Assembly (NCBI RefSeq): GCF_000145275.1
Contig: NC_014393.1
Location: 4,588,001 to 4,652,000 of the forward strand
Length of the DNA stretch: 64,000 nt
Reading direction: 5' to 3'
Source of the DNA: Clostridium cellulovorans 743B
GTDB taxonomy: Bacteria > Bacillota > Clostridia > Clostridiales > Clostridiaceae
Shown here: positions 16,333 to 24,300 of the stretch, in pieces
How positions within the stretch are numbered: position 1 is the first letter of the stretch
Layout: every line of letters begins with the position of its first letter
Made by a program: the position numbers and the translations under genes
The notes under the pieces: generated by a model
What the model saw: the letters and a program-made list of their open reading frames with translations, nothing else
What the model was told of the DNA's origin: nothing
Database searches by the model: none

Positions 16333-16971
16333 ATGTGTGTTTCTATTTATACTGTGAATACCGACTATATTGAATTTTTGAGATCCGTAGATTCTAGAGT
16401 ATTAGAAAACGAAAAAAACTTTGGGAATCTTCGAAAATATGTAGGAGTATTATTTAAAATAAATAATTACGATTATTTTGTACCTTTAAGTTCTCCCAAA
16501 CCTAGCGACTATGTTTATATGGATGGATTTAAAACTATCAGACATTCTGTTGTTCCTATATATAGAATAATAGAGACTTCAGAAGATAAGATTAACTTTT
16601 TAGGAAAACTGAAATTCTCTAGCATGATTCCAGCACCGCCGTCTCAGCTAACACTTTTAGATATAACTTCCCTAACTGAAGATTATAAAACTTTGATCTT
16701 CAACCAAATAAGGCACATAAGAAAAAAACTCACTGTACTCCAAAATAGACATGCTAAGGTTATTTATAATCAAAAGAAAGCTAATTATGCAAATATAAAC
16801 TATTTAAATGATACCGTTGACTTCAAAAAACTTGAACAAGCCATGGAGTTATTTATAAAAAAAGATATTATCACTGACAAAAAATTATCATTAACAGAAA
16901 CTGCCGCTGCATCTGCTGATATGAATGAAAATAATGGACAATCATCACAATCCTTTAATCCACAAGACTAG
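16333..16971 (+). CDS. toxN: ToxN/AbiQ-family type III toxin endoribonuclease
   Basis: This 212-residue protein matches the ToxN/AbiQ toxin family by its N-terminal pattern (YTVNTDYIEFLRSVDSRV, then KYVGVLF) and the hallmark PLSSPKPSDY (51-60), whose Ser and Lys correspond to the active-site region of ToxN. LTLLDIT and a C-terminal helix follow as in the family. Such toxins cut A-rich mRNA and are held inactive by the repeat RNA. The ATG at 16333 has AGGGAG 10 bases upstream and lies directly after the antitoxin terminator. A longer frame from 16219 would translate the repeats and is rejected. The last 25 residues are a low-complexity Ala/Ser/Asn/Gln tail not typical of the family. Confidence 0.9.
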   Translation: MCVSIYTVNTDYIEFLRSVDSRVLENEKNFGNLRKYVGVLFKINNYDYFVPLSSPKPSDYVYMDGFKTIRHSVVPIYRIIETSEDKINFLGKLKFSSMIPAPPSQLTLLDITSLTEDYKTLIFNQIRHIRKKLTVLQNRHAKVIYNQKKANYANINYLNDTVDFKKLEQAMELFIKKDIITDKKLSLTETAAASADMNENNGQSSQSFNPQD

Positions 16972-17233
16972 GTACTATGTTTTTTTATACCCACACTCTC
17001 ATATATGTATTCATTTTACTTATTATATAAGTTCAATACTGAAATGCATATGTTTTTATTTTTATAAATATCTCGATAATTATATATCAAAAAAAGAGAT
17101 AGAATTTCTCCATCTCTTTATATACAAAATACTAAAGTTAAAGTATAAGATACTAAGAAATAACCTTGTCACGCCTTAAAGAGTTAATCCTAGTGTTAAT
17201 TAAAAAGGCTCTTATCTAAGAAAATTTTAAGGC

Positions 17234-17923
17234 TTAAGAAACAAGAAGCTTATTATATACAATATTTAAAATCTCATCGCTACTAATTCCGTCAGGACTA
17301 TTCTTAATATCTATTATTTTATTACTAGCTACTAATACAAAACTTTCACCTTCTTTATCCTTATAAACATTAATTCCATCCGGCAAATTACTATGGTATA
17401 TTTCCATACCATCCTTAATATCTCTAAGTCTTTTTACCAATCTATTTTCATAAAAATTTATAACCCACGAATATTTACTTTCAAAAACAAAATAACTCAA
17501 TTCACTTTCATCTACCCAATACTTTGTTTGCTGGCTCAATACACTTTTATAATTATCAACATGAACTTCATATTGGTAATCACCATTAATTCCGAAATCC
17601 ACTAAAATTAATGGAATATTTTCATTTCCAATTTTATCCTTATTAAACACACTGGCAATGGCAAAAGCAATTATGATACTTGTAAAAATAACACCAATCC
17701 CTATACCACTTCCAATTGATATTGCCATATTAACTTCTCTTGAAAACTTATTTCTATCTATGAGCATTTGTATGCCAATTGAAAATATTAAAATTAATGC
17801 AATTGATGTTATCATAGCAAGCTTATAAAATCTATCATAATCAGTATCAAAAATCATAACTATTAACATCGACAAAACCAATACTATAGCAAATCCATTT
17901 GAGAAAAAATTCCTTATTTTCAT
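17234..17923 (-). CDS. Membrane protein of the PadR/DUF2812 operon
   Basis: This 229-residue protein has three predicted membrane segments in its first half (about 10-25, 36-54 and 68-91), then a soluble domain with alternating charged and aromatic residues. I do not recognise a family. It begins immediately after the stop of the DUF2812 gene with no gap, so it belongs to the same operon under the PadR-type repressor. A role in membrane stress or export is possible from context only. Confidence 0.75.
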   Translation of the reverse strand: MKIRNFFSNGFAIVLVLSMLIVMIFDTDYDRFYKLAMITSIALILIFSIGIQMLIDRNKFSREVNMAISIGSGIGIGVIFTSIIIAFAIASVFNKDKIGNENIPLILVDFGINGDYQYEVHVDNYKSVLSQQTKYWVDESELSYFVFESKYSWVINFYENRLVKRLRDIKDGMEIYHSNLPDGINVYKDKEGESFVLVASNKIIDIKNSPDGISSDEILNIVYNKLLVS

Positions 17924-18538
17924 TTATTTGTAACCACCGCATTCTAAAACTAAATTACGTTTTAACCTCACTTTACTTTTTATCACCCAAAAAATAAATT
18001 CAATTATTCTACCTATATTTGTAACAATCATAAAAAACATTATCACTGAAGAACTTAACATCATATTATTAGTCAATAGAAACTCACTAGCGTTTAAAAA
18101 TAGTTGTATATATAAATTCATTGCAAATACCATAGTTATAAATAACTGCAAAAGTACATTTGGTAATGAACATTTAAAAAGTAACTTATATTTTTCTTTC
18201 TCATCGGTATGGATAGATACAACTTCTTTTTCTTCTTCTGTATAAAAAAATTGAACTTTATTTGATTGGCATATATATTTCCACCCTGCTGCTTCACAAT
18301 ATTCTCTGTATTCTAAAGCAACATCAGTGTCTTTATGGTCAAACACAGATACTTTATTAAATATATCAACTGAAAATTTTAATTTTTGTGGTTCAATTCG
18401 TTTAAATTTAAATAATGCTCCTTTCGTTGATTCTAATAACCAACCCTTTTCAGCCATACTCTCAAGATATTCCTCTACAGCATTACATTCATAAGGCATA
18501 TAATAAAAATAAGTCCTCTTTTTATTTTTACTAATCAT
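17924..18538 (-). CDS. DUF2812 membrane protein
   Basis: This 204-residue protein begins with a DUF2812 domain: the YMPYECNAVEEYLESMAEKGW start and a Phe/Lys-rich strand pattern are characteristic. Two membrane helices follow (about 118-140 and 150-178). DUF2812 proteins are commonly encoded next to PadR regulators. Here the start codon overlaps the padR stop by 4 bases, so the genes are translationally coupled. Molecular function is not known. Confidence 0.85.
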   Translation of the reverse strand: MISKNKKRTYFYYMPYECNAVEEYLESMAEKGWLLESTKGALFKFKRIEPQKLKFSVDIFNKVSVFDHKDTDVALEYREYCEAAGWKYICQSNKVQFFYTEEEKEVVSIHTDEKEKYKLLFKCSLPNVLLQLFITMVFAMNLYIQLFLNASEFLLTNNMMLSSSVIMFFMIVTNIGRIIEFIFWVIKSKVRLKRNLVLECGGYK

Positions 18539-18852
18539 AACTCTTCCTCCATATATATCACTCCATCATTTACTAAGGTAATTAATCTCTTATACTCCTC
18601 TTGAAGTATTCCTTTTCCTTTATCCGTAATTATGTAACTTCTTTTTCTTCCTTGAACTTCTGTTTCTCTGATAATATTTTCTTTTTCAAATTTTCCAAGA
18701 AGAGCATATAAAGTCCCAGGTCCAACAGTAACCCTTCCCTTTGATATTTCCGCTACAGCTTCCATAATATCTACTCCACATCGCTCTTTTAATAAAGCCA
18801 TTAATATATAGTACATAGGCTCCGTCAAATTCTGAAATTGTTCCCTTGCCAT
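18535..18852 (-). CDS. PadR-family transcriptional repressor
   Basis: This 105-residue PadR regulator has a winged helix (LTEPMYYILMALLKERCGVDI ... VGPGTLYALLGKFEKENII) and the wing GRKRSYIIT, followed by a short dimerisation helix. I use the ATG at 18852, which has GAGGAG 7 bases upstream; a longer frame to 18945 lacks a ribosome site and would read into the promoter. It heads an operon with DUF2812 and a membrane protein. A perfect inverted repeat overlaps its own promoter, so it very likely represses itself. Confidence 0.92.
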   Translation of the reverse strand: MAREQFQNLTEPMYYILMALLKERCGVDIMEAVAEISKGRVTVGPGTLYALLGKFEKENIIRETEVQGRKRSYIITDKGKGILQEEYKRLITLVNDGVIYMEEEL

Positions 18853-18916
18853 ATCTTGTCTCCTCACAAATATAGTCACTCTACATTTACTAAAACTATT
18901 GATAGCTCTATAGATA

Positions 18917-18968
18917 AATATCGAGTATCGATATTTATAATTCAATAATATTATCGATACTCGATATT
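18917..18968. promoter_or_regulatory. PadR operator: 17-bp perfect inverted repeat
   Basis: TATCGAGTATCGATA (18919-18933) and its exact complement TATCGATACTCGATA (18952-18966) are 18 bp apart, and both arms extend by a further AA/TT. One arm fills the spacer of the padR promoter and the other lies just downstream of its -10, an ideal place for repression. Confidence 0.8.
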
Positions 18969-18973
18969 GTCAA
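18945..18973 (-). promoter_or_regulatory. Promoter of the PadR/DUF2812 operon
   Basis: On the minus strand a perfect TTGACA (18973-18968) is followed after 17 bp by TATTAT (18950-18945). The spacer is almost entirely one arm of the operator. Confidence 0.8.
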
Positions 18974-19049
18974 TAAAATTTTGAACTATTGTATTTATTT
19001 TACAAAAGAGACCGTTATAAAACAGCCTTTATGTAATATTTTTAAAAAT

Positions 19050-19859
19050 CTATTCTTTACAATAAAATTCCCATATAGCTAGATATTTTTCGATTCTAGA
19101 TTTATATAAATCATTTAAAGAAACACTAAGTCCATCATAACTTTTTACTGCGCTATATAATAATTTAGAAATATGATTATATGTTTCATCTGATACCTTT
19201 AGAAAAGAAGGCATCGTACTTTCATCATTATAAATGCTTAAATAATTCAGTTTTTCTGCATAGCCGTATCTATGAACATTAGTATTTTTTTCATTATCTC
19301 TAATGTTCATCTGAAGCACTAATGTTTCTTGGACCAACATATGAGTTAAATGAGTTGAAATTAAATAATCTTTTCTCATCAACTTTCCTAGAGCTTGGAC
19401 TGCTATAAACCAAAAATTGTCTGCCTTTTCTAAACTCTCCACAACATAGCCATGTGGTAAAGTGACAGTTTCCTCTTTACATAATGCATTTACTATTAAA
19501 TTAAACCTCATACCATTCATTTTACATACTCTAATAACTTCACCATGACTTTCAGTACGATAATGAGACATTCCTAATATATCATCTTGGAACCCAAGAC
19601 TACTAATACAATCAGAATATATTGGGGAATTGTTATTATATTCAGTTTCATTCAATTTGATTTTCATTTCAATATCAACATCACTGTAAGCATCATTATA
19701 ACATTTATTTATTGCTTTAATTATCTTCTGTTCATCCTTTGATGAAGAAATTAATATACCTTTTATTTCTATGCTTATTGACTCTGGTAGACCAAATATA
19801 TATTGAATAAGCTTTTTGGTTTCTTTATACATAAATTCTTTACTAATAGCGATTTCCAT
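19050..19859 (-). CDS. Putative nucleotidyltransferase-like protein
   Basis: This 269-residue soluble protein has no family I can name with certainty. Near residue 57 it has AYSDVDIEM, which looks like the S-D-x-D metal-binding motif of the nucleotidyltransferase fold, preceded by a strand with LISSS (about 36-40). The C-terminal half is helical, as in antibiotic adenylyltransferases such as AadE or lincosamide enzymes. An antibiotic-modifying role is only a possibility. It is encoded alone. Confidence 0.5.
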   Translation of the reverse strand: MEIAISKEFMYKETKKLIQYIFGLPESISIEIKGILISSSKDEQKIIKAINKCYNDAYSDVDIEMKIKLNETEYNNNSPIYSDCISSLGFQDDILGMSHYRTESHGEVIRVCKMNGMRFNLIVNALCKEETVTLPHGYVVESLEKADNFWFIAVQALGKLMRKDYLISTHLTHMLVQETLVLQMNIRDNEKNTNVHRYGYAEKLNYLSIYNDESTMPSFLKVSDETYNHISKLLYSAVKSYDGLSVSLNDLYKSRIEKYLAIWEFYCKE

Positions 19860-20284
19860 ATTAATTTACCTCCTTGTGCTATTTTCACTCAATAAATAAA
19901 ACTACTAAATCATAATCTATAAAATTTTTCATAACTAAAATCTCTGTTATAATAGGTTTCCCTGTCTATAATCTATGTTCTTATAAAGTTCAAAGTAATT
20001 ATACTACAATATATAATTTCGAAAATATAAAACAACATCTCAACGGAGAAATCTAATCCCTAACCCAATTATTATTGCAAAAACATACTCTATATTTACA
20101 ATTATAATAAATAATTAGTAATTTTTCCTTACTTAATGATATACTTTAATTTATCTAGCCTTTAATAGATATGAACATCATAGCTATTAAAGCTTTATGA
20201 AAGTGAGTGATCGTGATGAATTCATGGATAATCTAATCTTAATAAACAAATGCATTAAGCATTGCAATTGAGAGGAGATATAAT
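19860..20284. other. 425-bp divergent intergenic region
   Basis: The region lies between two oppositely oriented genes and must hold both their promoters. I see no clear dyad, terminator or small reading frame with a ribosome site. The only strong signal is GAGAGGAGA just before the kinase start at 20285. Confidence 0.5.
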
Positions 20285-21178
20285 ATGGACAATAAGAAAG
20301 AAAAATATCTAACTTACATAAAGAAAAGATTCCCTAAGATAAAAATAGACAGTATAAACTATAATTTTCAAGACGGATTAAATAATGATATAGTTATCAT
20401 TAATAATTCTAAAGTTTTTCGTTTTGCTAAAAATCAGGACATTATTGATTCCTTAGAGCATGAAATTAAAATAATAAATATTGCTAAAGAATATGTGGAC
20501 ATGCCTTTACCTGACCTTGAATATATTGAGCCAGGTATTGCAAAATCTAATTTTTTTCACGGAACTCCTATTTTTAGAAATGAACTATTGATGTTAGACG
20601 ATGAACAACAAAATAACCTTGCAAAACAGATAGGATGTTTTCTAAAGCAGTTACATTCAATACCTATGGAAATAATAAAGGAAAATGAGATAAAAGCCTT
20701 TCCTGGCAATGGAGTAAGAGAGGATTTTATTTCACAATTTCACATAATTGAAGAAAAATTATTTCCAATGATGAAGAGTTATACGAGGGAACATATTACT
20801 CAAATCTACAAACCATTGATAGAAAATGAATTATTTCTCTTATATGAACCAGCATTGATACATGGTGACCTAGCTCCATTCCATTTCTTTTACTCAAAAG
20901 AGCAAAATAAAATAAATGGAGTAATAGACTTTGGGTCATCTGGCTATGGTGATCCAGCTCATGATTTAGGTGTTATACTTGATAATTTTGGTGAAGGATT
21001 TATTAAAAAAATGAGCATGCATTATCCTGAAATAAATTCTTTTATAGATAGATCACGATTTTATGCAACAATTTCTAGCCTATGGTGGGCCTTGAGAGGA
21101 TTCGAAAGTAATGATCTATCATGGCATTTATTACATCTTCATACAGCAAGAGATATAATGCCTATTGGATTAAAGTAA
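20285..21178 (+). CDS. Aminoglycoside-phosphotransferase-like kinase (APH(2'')-like)
   Basis: This 297-residue APH-fold kinase would transfer phosphate from ATP to a small hydroxylated substrate. The catalytic loop is HGDLAPFH (193-200) with base D195, and the metal-binding D215 sits in VIDFGSSG. At position 200 a His replaces the usual Asn, a change also found in APH(2'')-type enzymes. The N-lobe (IINNSKVFRFAK) fits that group. It is followed 34 bases later by a GNAT acetyltransferase, so the pair may be an operon. True resistance activity is not proven by sequence. Confidence 0.8.
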   Translation: MDNKKEKYLTYIKKRFPKIKIDSINYNFQDGLNNDIVIINNSKVFRFAKNQDIIDSLEHEIKIINIAKEYVDMPLPDLEYIEPGIAKSNFFHGTPIFRNELLMLDDEQQNNLAKQIGCFLKQLHSIPMEIIKENEIKAFPGNGVREDFISQFHIIEEKLFPMMKSYTREHITQIYKPLIENELFLLYEPALIHGDLAPFHFFYSKEQNKINGVIDFGSSGYGDPAHDLGVILDNFGEGFIKKMSMHYPEINSFIDRSRFYATISSLWWALRGFESNDLSWHLLHLHTARDIMPIGLK

Positions 21179-21212
21179 TAATTCTAAAATATAATTTAAA
21201 TGGGGGTGAAAA

Positions 21213-21782
21213 ATGAATTTAGTTACTGTTTTCAATGAAATGAAATGTATTGAAACTGATAATTTAATTCTTAGAGAAATAACATTAAATGATGTTGATG
21301 ATATTTTTAATATATTTTCAGATAAGGATGTTATGAAATTTTATGATGTGTTCCCTCATAATTCAAAAGAAGAATCAATAAGCTTAATTAATAAATTTAT
21401 TGCTGGTTTTAAAAACAAGAAAATGATAAGATGGGGAATTTGCTTAAAAAATTCAAGTGAAATTATTGGTACATGTGGATTTCATAGTATTTCTACAAAT
21501 AACTTAAAAGTAGAAATTGGATATGAATTGAGAAAAAGTGAATGGAATAAAAGATATATGAGTGAAGCTATTAATGGCTTAATAAAATTTGCTTTTGAAG
21601 TTTTTGAAGTAAATAGAATAGAAGCTTTTGTTGAAAAAGAAAATATTTCTTCTCACGGCTTATTAGTGAAATGTGGTTTTCAAAAAGAAGGAGTTTTAAG
21701 AGAGTATGAAGTATGTAGAGGTCAACTAATAGATTTGATAATATTTAGCATGCTGAATAAAGATTACAGGAATAAAAAATAA
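21213..21782 (+). CDS. GNAT N-acetyltransferase (RimJ/RimL type)
   Basis: This 189-residue acetyltransferase of the Acetyltransf_3 group has an N-terminal TDNLILREITLNDVDDIF, a central GTCGFHSIS strand, and YELRKSEWNKRYMSEA in the acetyl-CoA-binding region. The C-terminal NISSHGLLVKCGFQKEGVLRE is the typical end of the fold. Relatives acetylate ribosomal protein N-termini or small amines. GGGGTG lies before the ATG. A perfect 14-bp terminator hairpin follows the stop at once, closing a two-gene unit with the kinase. Confidence 0.9.
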   Translation: MNLVTVFNEMKCIETDNLILREITLNDVDDIFNIFSDKDVMKFYDVFPHNSKEESISLINKFIAGFKNKKMIRWGICLKNSSEIIGTCGFHSISTNNLKVEIGYELRKSEWNKRYMSEAINGLIKFAFEVFEVNRIEAFVEKENISSHGLLVKCGFQKEGVLREYEVCRGQLIDLIIFSMLNKDYRNKK

Positions 21783-21784
21783 AC

Positions 21785-21824
21785 AACCTCCGCTTAACGT
21801 ATATGTACCTGTTAAGCGGAGGTT
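21785..21824 (+). terminator. Terminator after the kinase-acetyltransferase pair
   Basis: AACCTCCGCTTAAC and GTTAAGCGGAGGTT are perfect 14-bp complements with a 12-nt loop. Confidence 0.85.
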
Positions 21825-21966
21825 TCACTTATTTGCTCTTTCAAGGTAAATTATTTTGAAAATTACAACAAACAACTCTAAATATGCTCTTTTGCTGTAT
21901 ATGTTGTAATAAAATTTCATCATAAACTGTATTGATTTCAATACTAACATGTTATTTTTATATGTA

Positions 21967-21981
21967 GGTTGCATTATGCAA
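21967..21981. terminator. Small palindrome downstream of the creatininase-family gene
   Basis: GTTGCATTATGCAAC is a perfect 7-bp stem, 80 bases after the minus-strand stop at 22060. A weak terminator candidate. Confidence 0.3.
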
Positions 21982-22059
21982 CTTATATATATATATCAAA
22001 AAGTTATTTTTATTTTTTTATGTCATAACCTTCAGCATATAAAGTTACGTTCTCACTTA

Positions 22060-22893
22060 CTAAGCTTTCAAAGAATCAACTATTAACTCAACAGTTAGCT
22101 TTACAAAAGCATCTGTAAATTCCTTAGCTTCCTTTAAATTTATATTAGATGGATTACCGCAATAACCTAATGGTGTAATTTCTCTACCTTCAACTCCACC
22201 TTGTTGCCACTTTCTTAATAATTCAAAGGTCGTCTTAGAAGATTCAAAGCCTTTAGCCATTTCTTCATTTACTAGTTCTTTAAATTCTAGCAACATCAAG
22301 CTTGTCTCGAATCCACCCGCATGTATGTCCATATAAGGATTTTCATCATTAACAGGTGGCTCGTCATGATCTTCTTTTTGGATAAGTAAGTACGGTTCAC
22401 TGTCATCTAATCCCATTATTTTTTGAAAGAATTCAGGTATAATATTATATACCTTTTTATCCTTTTGACTAACTTCATATATTTCCTTAACAGTTTCAAC
22501 TATTGTTTTGCTGTGAAGAGAATCCCCATGCATATTTAATATATAGACATTTTTGAAACCCCAATTATAAAGACATTCTATTGTATCTTTTAAAACAGCT
22601 TTCATTGTATCCACCTTTACAGTAAATGAACCTGGGAAACCGCTAGTAGCAACATTAATTCCCCAATAAAATGGTGGTGCTATTACGGATTTAACATTTA
22701 CTTTGTCTAACTCATCCTGTATATGTTTAAACATTGCATAAGTTAAATATGTGTCCGTCCCTAATGGTAAATGTGGCCCATGCTCTTCTATTACTGCTAC
22801 TGGTAATAAAACAACAGCTTCCTGTTTAATTAAATTTTCTACCTCTACATAGGTCATATCTACCATTGTTCCTTGAAATATTGAATTATCCAT
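22060..22893 (-). CDS. Creatininase-family amidohydrolase-like protein
   Basis: This 277-residue protein of the creatininase superfamily comprises metal-dependent amidases such as creatininase, FAPy deformylase and MftE. Metal-ligand motifs are visible: EEHGPHLPLGTD (E36, H38, D47), LNMHGD and DIHAGGFETS with the late Glu. The family usual NGHGGN is here NMHGDS, so activity may differ. It is encoded alone, next to a GNAT gene on the same strand. Substrate unknown. Confidence 0.85.
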   Translation of the reverse strand: MDNSIFQGTMVDMTYVEVENLIKQEAVVLLPVAVIEEHGPHLPLGTDTYLTYAMFKHIQDELDKVNVKSVIAPPFYWGINVATSGFPGSFTVKVDTMKAVLKDTIECLYNWGFKNVYILNMHGDSLHSKTIVETVKEIYEVSQKDKKVYNIIPEFFQKIMGLDDSEPYLLIQKEDHDEPPVNDENPYMDIHAGGFETSLMLLEFKELVNEEMAKGFESSKTTFELLRKWQQGGVEGREITPLGYCGNPSNINLKEAKEFTDAFVKLTVELIVDSLKA

Positions 22894-22998
22894 CTTTATC
22901 CCCCAAATCTTTATATGAAAATTTATAGTTCCCTATTTACAAAACTTCAACTCCCAATTCTTAATTAACAATATATACGCTTAACTAAAATTAATAAG

Positions 22999-23826
22999 TT
23001 ATCTATATGTATGTTCAGCATAAGAAGAAATCTGAACAAAACCATTTCTTGCATAAAATCTTTTAGCATTAATATTAGACTTAACAACTCCAAGGATTAT
23101 TTTATTGATTGATTTATTTTTACGTAGGTTTCTAATTGCATGTGCTAATATATAACTTCCATATCCTCTATTTTGAAATATTGGCCTCACCACAATATCA
23201 TATATGTAATTCTGCTTAAGTATATATGCGCCAACTAATTGATCATTTTGCCAAAATGAACGTACTTGATTGCATTTATCTAGATCTATTAACCTATTGC
23301 AAAAATGCTCTGTATTTGATGCATATCCATTCACCGACCACCCATTATCTATCCTCAACTGATAATAGGCACTATCAAATAAATCAACAAAATCATCTAT
23401 TCTTAATTCTTCAAAGCCCCTATCACTCAAGTTACATTGCTTTAATTCTAATAATTCTTCACTTGCATATTCAAGCCAATAGCCTTCCATATCAGTTTTG
23501 AATCCTAATTCTCTAATTAAATCTATTATCTTTGGATTATTTCCATATACATTAAAACAAATCTCCTTTGAATTTGCTTTTGAAGTATATCCATTTGTTT
23601 TATCTTTTATTATTTCTAGAATCTCATCTATATTATTTTCATTCAAAAAAGAAGCATAGAAAATACAACAGTCATCATTATCAACCATTATAAATACTCC
23701 TTTATTTTGTTCTGTTTCTAAAGAAAATAACACCTTAACCACATTATTTTTAAATCCTTCCTCAACATAATCTCTTCCCCCTGGAGATATATTTTCTATA
23801 AGCTTTAATATTTCTTTATTATCCAT
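22999..23826 (-). CDS. GNAT-family acetyltransferase with N-terminal extra domain
   Basis: The 275-residue protein has a C-terminal GNAT domain (about 140-275). VGAYILKQNYIYDIVVRPIFQNRGYGSYIL includes the acetyl-CoA loop (QNRGYGS), and NINAKRFYARNGF closes the fold. The N-terminal half looks like a degenerate second GNAT-like domain (residues 1-125, ending IRELGFKTDMEGYW). Tandem arrangements of this sort are common in acetyltransferases of unknown substrate. The upstream gap holds no partner gene. Confidence 0.8.
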   Translation of the reverse strand: MDNKEILKLIENISPGGRDYVEEGFKNNVVKVLFSLETEQNKGVFIMVDNDDCCIFYASFLNENNIDEILEIIKDKTNGYTSKANSKEICFNVYGNNPKIIDLIRELGFKTDMEGYWLEYASEELLELKQCNLSDRGFEELRIDDFVDLFDSAYYQLRIDNGWSVNGYASNTEHFCNRLIDLDKCNQVRSFWQNDQLVGAYILKQNYIYDIVVRPIFQNRGYGSYILAHAIRNLRKNKSINKIILGVVKSNINAKRFYARNGFVQISSYAEHTYR

Positions 23827-24171
23827 TAGCCTATCCCTTTTTAATATCTAGTGATAAAGTTTCCCAAATTCTTCCACTAGCTTATTTTTCACTTTGAATA
23901 TATATACTTATAAAGAAAGGCTATACCTGTGAGTATAGCTTACCTTTTCGTCTATTTAAAATAACAATTAGCCACTTTGAATCTACGAAATAAATATTTT
24001 TACTTATTACTTACTCATTATACAATATAGTGTAATTCTTTTCTTTACTTATATGAACTTATCATCTAAAAATATTTTTTAAGCTTACATCTAAGCTATG
24101 CATTTAGCACAATTAAACTGTATAGATTAAACCTTTATTCTACATTAAAATAATTATCAAATAAATAAGAA
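23827..24171. other. Intergenic region with a small hairpin
   Basis: The region contains a 7-bp hairpin GCTATAC/GTATAGC near 23919-23939 but no gene with a ribosome site. The hairpin does not clearly serve either neighbour. Confidence 0.4.
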
Positions 24172-24244
24172 AAAGCACCATGATTCCTATAAATTGTACC
24201 CTATCTGTTTGATACAGTACAATTTATCCATCATTGGTGCGCTT
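24172..24244 (-). terminator. Large terminator hairpin after the ABC exporter
   Basis: A long imperfect stem pairs GCACCA..ATAAATTGTAC (24175-24199) with GTACAATTTAT..TGGTGC (24217-24240). On the minus strand it ends in GGTGCTTTTTC, a T-tail. It lies 57 bases after the exporter stop. Confidence 0.75.
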
Positions 24245-24300
24245 ATAAATTAGCTTATATTATTTATTAATCTGCCTTTGCTATACTGAATTTAAAATAT

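Noticed and set aside
23919..23939. Terminator hairpin GCTATAC/GTATAGC
   Set aside because: It lies upstream of the minus-strand acetyltransferase gene and 3' of no gene directly; tails are weak on both strands.
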